Below, piece after piece: positions 59,083 to 64,000 of a DNA stretch of 64,000 nucleotides. The position numbers were made by a program, and so were the translations under genes. The DNA is taken from positions 6,041,754 through 6,105,753 of the forward strand of contig CAJINV010000005.1 of NCBI GenBank assembly GCA_905178155.1. Direction: 5' to 3'. The notes beneath the pieces were generated by a model. The model made no database searches and had not been told where the DNA came from. It saw only the letters and a list, made by a program, of their open reading frames with translations. Each line of letters opens with the position of its first letter. Within the stretch, counting starts at the first letter, position 1. This stretch comes from Amoebophrya sp. A120. Its lineage: Eukaryota > Sar > Dinophyceae > Syndiniales > Amoebophryaceae.

Positions 59083-60548
59083 TCATACCCAGTTATGCGC
59101 CCCGTCGTAGTCGATCGTCATTTCGCTTTCCTTCCTCCCCAGTAGCGTATTTGCGGCTTTGCTCTTGATGTAAAAGTAGATGAAGTCCGATAATATGAGC
59201 AGGTTAAAAAACTCCGTGGCAGTCGCCATGTTGTGGTTGTGTGGTGACCAGCCGTTCACCGTTGGGAAGAGCAGCCAGAAGGTAAGGGTGCAGAATTTTG
59301 CTATACCCTGGAACATGAGGAAGTCACCGAGAAGCACCGGAATCTTCTTTGTCTTGTACAGCATCAGGAGTTGGGGGAGGACGGACATAATCTGTAAGTG
59401 GTTTTTTGGTGGTGGGAATCATTCGGACTGAGAAACAGAAATTGAAAGCAGCAAAAACTTTTCGTTGTTGCATGATAGAAACAGACACAGATGAATGTCT
59501 TTTCAAAAAGGAAGTAGAGTATAAAAACTTCGTACATCTGCATGACAAAATCACTTCAAATTTCTCCGTATAAGTACTATACCTGAACAATCTCGCAAAT
59601 GCTGCAGAGCATGCACAAAGAGAACGCGAATGGCACGTCCCCATCCGCCGTGATGATCGAGCACCTCGTGACTGACCAGAAACAGGCCACAATCGCGGAA
59701 AACACCAGCAAGCCCCCGAACTGGACGAACAACGTGTCGTGGTATTGTTTGGGTAAAATCCGCTTCAGAAACGCCCGGCCGAAGACGTCATCCGCAAAAT
59801 CTTCTTTAATCGAATTACTGACACAATACAAAGCAACGGTGGTGACCACCCCCATAAACACCGCAAACCCGTCCACGATCAAGTAGATGAACGGGGGAAA
59901 AACCTCCGGGGAATAGTGGATCCCGAAAATGTGACTGCAGGAATGGAGACACCGGCCCGCGGCGAACCCGAGAAAAGACTGGAGGGACACACCCCTCGGC
60001 CCGCGTCGTTTTACCGAATGGAAGACGCAGTAGAAGGCGAAAAACCCGCAAACGTCGGAGACCAGGATGAGAAAGTCGAGGAAAAGGAGGCCGAAAAAGG
60101 ACGGTGGCGGCTCGTCTTCCTCCTCATGCTGCTGTTCTTGCTCCGCTGGCTTTTCTGATGTTGCTGGTGTTGCTTTGCCGAGAAGCTGATGCGCCTGGTA
60201 GAGTATCACATGCAAAAATGTCTGGATCTGGAAGATTGCGAGATTTGTCATGCTTGTTTGGCATGACAAAAAAGTTTGTGATGCGTGTCGAAGAAGAGAC
60301 ACTTCCGCCTGTCATGCAAAAACGCAGCTTCTCATGCGAAAAACGCAACACAAAGAACTGCAGATTTTTTTCATGCTTGGCTCTGCAGCATTACAGAGCA
60401 CTCACTATTTTTCCCAAGACAGCACTACAAGTTTCCAGACCCAGACATTTGTACAACCCATATAGAGGGTGATCAGGAGGGGGAGAACCCGCTGGGCGAG
60501 CCGCCTGCTCGTCGTGGCAGTAGAGATCATACTGCGGGGGGAGAGCAT
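59083..60548 (-). CDS. ERD2/KDEL-receptor-like seven-helix membrane protein
   Basis: ERD2 receptors retrieve luminal ER proteins from the Golgi by binding a C-terminal KDEL-type signal. Exons 60548-60463, 60203-59583 and 59391-59083 give 336 residues, longer than the usual 210-300, because of an extended N-terminus (ATTSRRLAQRVLPLLITL, then an acidic EEEDEPPP stretch). Several hydrophobic helices follow. Best family matches are in the second half: ICEIVQIMSVLPQLLMLYKT, the counterpart of the conserved SVAILPQLFML-type segment, then FLMFQGIAKF and LLILSDFIYFYIKS near the C-terminus. The ATG at 60548 is chosen because an in-frame TAG lies just upstream. One introner element and one GT-AG intron interrupt it. 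The family call is likely; it is divergent, so signal specificity cannot be inferred. Confidence 0.7.
59392..59582 (-). other. Canonical GT-AG intron in the KDEL-receptor-like gene
   Basis: Donor CAG/GTATAG, acceptor CCACTTACAG/ATT on the coding strand, 191 nt, no inverted repeat. Splicing joins EIVQ to IMSVLPQLL, the most conserved part of the family. Confidence 0.85.
60204..60462. mobile_element. Introner element, family B
   Basis: First intron of the KDEL-receptor-like gene. Left ATGTCTGGATCTGGAAGAT, right TTTCCAGACCCAGACATTTG, ends TATCACATGC and ACAACCCATA. Duplication TAGAG. Excision joins LPLLITL to YQAHQLLGKA in frame. Confidence 0.9.
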
Positions 60549-62868
60549 CTTCAGCTTCTGTTGTAGGAAGTCGTGGATGAGAAACTACGATGCTTCAAAA
60601 TTACAGCTGGGGTTCTTACTAGTACATACAGCTACCGAGGATTTTAGGATTTTTACACAGGAACAAGGACAAGGTTCAGAATAGGGGACAAGAATAAACT
60701 ATTTCCGGGTGGAAAAAGTCAAATTCTTGCTGTGTTGAGGTTGTATCATAGAAGAAGTGTGAAGTGGAAAAAAGTGTTTTCTTTCTTACGTTCATGTACG
60801 TCGCAGACGACAAGACTACAAAGCAACGAGAAGTGGTGGACGATCACGACGTCGTAGTACACGAGCGATGAATTCCTACTGGACGAGTTCATTATAATTC
60901 ATCCTGCTGAAGAACGAACCGACTGTACAACCAGAGCAAGGAAAATCAGACGATAAACTCAGGCTGTACGAGGAAAATCCGATGAACTTAGTTGCTGCAC
61001 GAAAACTACATGTTGCTGCACGAAAACTACATAGGCAAAGACGCATTACCGAGGAGTCGACAAGATTCAGATTGTGACATCTCGTTTTGAAAACGCATCA
61101 TGAACCGATGAGTGGGCAACTTGATTTTGGACAAAATTGAAACTGCCTGGTGTCCACACTTCACAGGAATCACGCCTGCGAACCGACAAGAGGAGCTGCT
61201 TCTAGGCGAGTGAATCGCGGTACATGAGAAGAACAGACCACCACTCGAAGTGATGCACATTGAGGGCTCAAGTTTCCTACAGGGGCAAAGGTAAAGCTTC
61301 ACTTGTTTTTCTTCTTTCATCAAATTACTGCTTCAAAGCCATTCTTCACAATCAACAAGCCTCCTAGAAGCACAAGAAGCTCACGTCGTTTGGTCTTGCG
61401 CACACAGCGCCCCCTTCGTGAAAAACGATGACATCAATGCTTTTGGTCTTGCGGTGAATAAGATGACAGGTTCTTTGTAGTCAGGCAGAAATCTCATGAG
61501 TTTGTAATGCTCAGTGCGCATGCCCCGCGTGGAAGCAACACTCACCAAACATAAAAATGCTCATCCTGGCGTTCTACGGCGGTCCTGGAATAGAAGCAAC
61601 ACAACCTTGCCTTTACAATGCATGGAAGCAAACGTGCTATTGATCAGTATGGCAGAATTCTCCATGTTCCTCAGGGTTCCAAACGGTTTTAACCGCGAAA
61701 AACTCGGGAAGAACCGCGAAGTAGGAAGGTAACATCCTTTTTGTTATGCTAGTAACGACCAATACCAACAATAGCATGGCAGAATCAAGCAGGCATAGCA
61801 AAAACACATCTCAGAAATCTCATGTAGACAAAGGTTGGACGGTTCAGCGAGAGCGCTCTGCGGAGAGCAAAACACCCCCTCACGACCTGATCCGATGGAG
61901 ATTTCATCCTAGCTTCAGTTCAAGTTCTTTTTCGCTTATCTTCTACGTAGTAATGCGAATGTAACTTTTCGTCGTGCTGTCGCGCAATACAAATATCAGA
62001 TGTCAATTCCTCCGCAGGCGGTTGAATGTAGCATAGAGCGGAAAAACCGTCCGCTTAACGCCGGTATCCAGTGCAATAGGAGAAACCACAGCACAAGATA
62101 GACATTCCAAAGTTCCTCATCATTTACATTTTGTTGTAGTGGAATCATACATGACGTTGACAAGGTCATTTACATTTTTTCGTGCGGAAACTAGCATGAG
62201 AAACGGAACATCAATTTGCCTTGTTCCAATGCCGCCCTGTGCCGCTAGGTTATTGAGAAAAATCCTACCAGCTACACAAAGGCCTGAAAATTTTTTATTG
62301 CGCTGAATGAATCCCGCAGTCACACGAAGAAGTGGTGAAAACGGGCTAGTAATAGCGCTGATTTCGTCGTACTCGGAAGGAGGATCGAATCGTCGTACTC
62401 AGAAAGCGATTTTCACATCGTGCACATGAGATCGTAGTCGTACTCGTAGAACACTTCATCTTGCGGATTAATACAGAATAAAGGTTTACTAGGTAGAAGT
62501 GCATGTGATCGCAAGGTGTGTGCGCCGCAAGGGAAGTCTTCAGAAGGGGAGATCCATCGGAGAATACGATAGTGGAAAAAAACTCGGAAGAGATTGTGAG
62601 CAAAGATGCGGCAGCGGACGCGAAGCGGTACTGAACTGGTCGTGGAGCACGGCGGAATCGGAACAGTCAAACAAGCGTAGCCGCCAGCTTGCCGCACAAG
62701 TCTCTGGTCGGGCGCCTCACGAACGGCGCAATTATACAAACACAGAAGGGAGAATTCTCGTTCAACAGCTGCACGCCCTTGCAGGAATACAACGGAAAAT
62801 AGCGTCAGTCTAGTGCTTGCAATACAACAAATTCGTCTGTTCAGAAAAGATGAGTGCTACCACCACCT
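60549..62868. other. Intergenic between KDEL-receptor-like and actin-family genes
   Basis: About 2.3 kb. It should hold the promoter of the KDEL-receptor-like gene and the 3' UTR of the actin-family gene. Open frames are short and unrecognised; a 98-codon minus-strand frame at 61027-61323 has no known match. No introner element seen. Confidence 0.5.
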
Positions 62869-63148
62869 TCAAGATAGACACCTTGAGTGCACTATGAACT
62901 GCAAAAGTATCGCACTCGTATAAATGCATTAGCATTACAGATTTCCTCAGCATGAGAAACATAATTTGTCATGCTGTTTTACCGTGGGATGGAGATTTGT
63001 AATGCATAGCTGCAATGGGTACGAGTACGACACTTTTGCAGTTCATATGCACCACACCACTCCCGTGATCCTCGTATTCGTTCGGCCAAACGCACATCTT
63101 GGTGAAATTTGGCATGCCAGCCAGCACCGCAGCGCCCTTCCACACCAC
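62869..63148 (-). CDS. C-terminal exon of actin or actin-related protein, 5' part not found
   Basis: After removing the element at 62893-63047 with one TGCAC copy, the coding strand reads VVWKGAAVLAGMPNF, then TKMCVWPNEYEDHG, then SGVVHSRCLS-stop. This matches the actin C-terminus pattern (SVWIGGSILASLSTF ... EYDESGPSIVHRKCF), including the WxG, EY and IVHxKC positions. It is divergent enough to be an actin-related protein rather than conventional actin. The exon opens after a TTCACAG acceptor at 63149-63150. No upstream exon is visible before the window end, so either a long intron carrying the tandem repeats separates them or this is a gene remnant. The intact frame and stop favour a working exon. 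Confidence 0.6.
62893..63047. mobile_element. Introner element, family A
   Basis: Intron in the actin-family exon. Ends TATGAACTGCAAAAGTATCG and CGACACTTTTGCAGTTCATA. Duplication TGCAC. Excision joins GSGVVH to SRCLS-stop in frame. Confidence 0.9.
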
Positions 63149-63314
63149 CTGTGAAGGTTTATTTAGTGCTGGGGATCGATGACGACGAGGTGCAACAGTT
63201 TGCCATGCGATATCTGCATTTCTTCTTTCTCATGCTGACAACTATGCTATTGTGTAAGCTAAAGCTTTTGTCAGAAAGGACGCCACAAGGGTTTTTTCAT
63301 CACAATTTGCATTG

Positions 63315-63850
63315 CAAATAAGACAAAGCATTGCGAATCGATATGTGGTTCATCATGGTGAGTGCGCATGACAGGCACGCCGAATGTAGCCAGATACTAT
63401 CAGGAGGGGAATCCATCTTGCATCATCTCCATCACAGCCGAGAGGCCGCAACGAATCATGACAAAGCATTGCGATATAAAGGACGAGTCATCATGAATTA
63501 TTCTGGCCTTAGATTGTTGTGCACGCAGTGTTGCTCTGGGTCAAAGTGCGCGAATTCACAGACGATTAGTATGCCACAGAGTCAGGAGGGGAATCCATTT
63601 TACATCACCTCTGCACAAGACTTGCATCATGCGCAAATCATGACAAAGCATTGCGATATAAGAGGACGAGTCATCACGATAGTGGCAAAACTAGAAGACC
63701 TGGAGGAGAAATTGAGGTTACATATAGACGACTTATGTAGAACTATCAGGAGGGGAATCCTATTTTGCATCAACTTTGCCTTGATCAATACAACCAAATG
63801 CAAATCATGACAAAGCATTGCGATATAAGAGGACGAGTCATCATAGGAGG
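63315..63850. repeat. Imperfect tandem repeat, about 165-182 bp unit
   Basis: TCAGGAGGGGAATCC occurs at 63400, 63582 and 63746, each followed about 75-95 bp later by GACAAAGCATTGCGATATAA and GACGAGTCATCA. A partial unit (GACAAAGCATTGCGA) precedes at about 63321. The region lies upstream of the actin-family exon and may be inside its intron. No coding capacity recognised. Confidence 0.75.
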
Positions 63851-63889
63851 TCGACGCTGTACTAGGGACTCATATAACACACCACAGCA

Positions 63890-63960
63890 TGATGAGACAT
63901 AAAGTTTGTAGTGCGGATTTACCTTAGAAAAAGGATTTGTGATGCATGATCGCAATTGCA
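63890..63960. repeat. Degenerate family A introner fragment
   Basis: GTAGTGCGGATTTACCTTAG and AAAAAGGATTTGTGATGCAT match the interior of family A copies (for example 27361-27420 and 37840-37880), but no intact tips or duplication are present. Confidence 0.6.
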
Positions 63961-64000
63961 TAATTTGATCAGAAGCTAATACTTGCCAAAAGAGTTCTCG

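Larger units (their letters stand above)
63149..64000. other. Window end, no gene recognised
   Basis: Contains the tandem repeats and the degenerate introner fragment described separately. It may be an intron of the actin-family gene. No upstream actin-like exon (nucleotide-binding motifs) was found on the minus strand. Confidence 0.45.

Noticed and set aside
1-64000. tRNA, rRNA or snRNA genes
   Set aside because: No cloverleaf-type or rRNA-like sequence was recognised by eye; a covariance-model search would be decisive.

Overview
The window looks like nuclear DNA of a dinoflagellate-lineage protist, most likely a Syndiniales parasite of the Amoebophrya type. The grounds are: every gene I can support lies on the minus strand, head to tail; the proteins are eukaryotic (VPS13, a U1A/U2B''-like snRNP protein, aspartyl/asparaginyl beta-hydroxylase, an ERD2-like KDEL receptor, an actin-family C-terminus); and the genes are full of introner elements, short inverted-repeat insertions that act as introns without GT-AG ends. 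From memory, such elements are described from Amoebophrya genomes. The species call is an inference; the gene structures are read from the sequence.

Layout, right to left (direction of transcription): 62869-63148, last exon of an actin or actin-related protein gene; 60549-62868, intergenic; 59083-60548, ERD2/KDEL-receptor-like gene; 54401-57843, secreted coiled-coil protein (gene C); 51320-53312, secreted DUF3431-like protein (gene B); 48709-50208, small secreted Cys-rich protein (gene A); 47458-47791, a possible further Cys-rich terminal exon; 44953-47457, nothing recognised; 41450-44952, aspartyl/asparaginyl beta-hydroxylase-like protein; 38804-40581, U1A/U2B''-like splicing protein; 1-38050, the 5' part of a giant VPS13 gene (10,598 codons inside the window, 3' end missing).

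I delimited 45 introner elements. They fall into ten families by their terminal inverted repeats (called A to J here), but every intact copy begins TAT and ends ATA (a few carry a decayed end) and is flanked by a 5-bp target-site duplication (39 exact, 6 with one mismatch). Removing the element plus one duplication copy keeps a single open frame through all 28 elements of VPS13 and through those of the U1A-like, beta-hydroxylase, KDEL-receptor, A and C genes. Ordinary GT-AG introns occur in the same genes, so two intron types coexist.

Genes A, B and C show a second kind of remodelling. B shares its promoter, first exon, GT-AG intron and N-terminus with A, and its last codons and 3' flank with C. 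In that shared tail C carries an introner element right at the stop codon, while B keeps the empty site.
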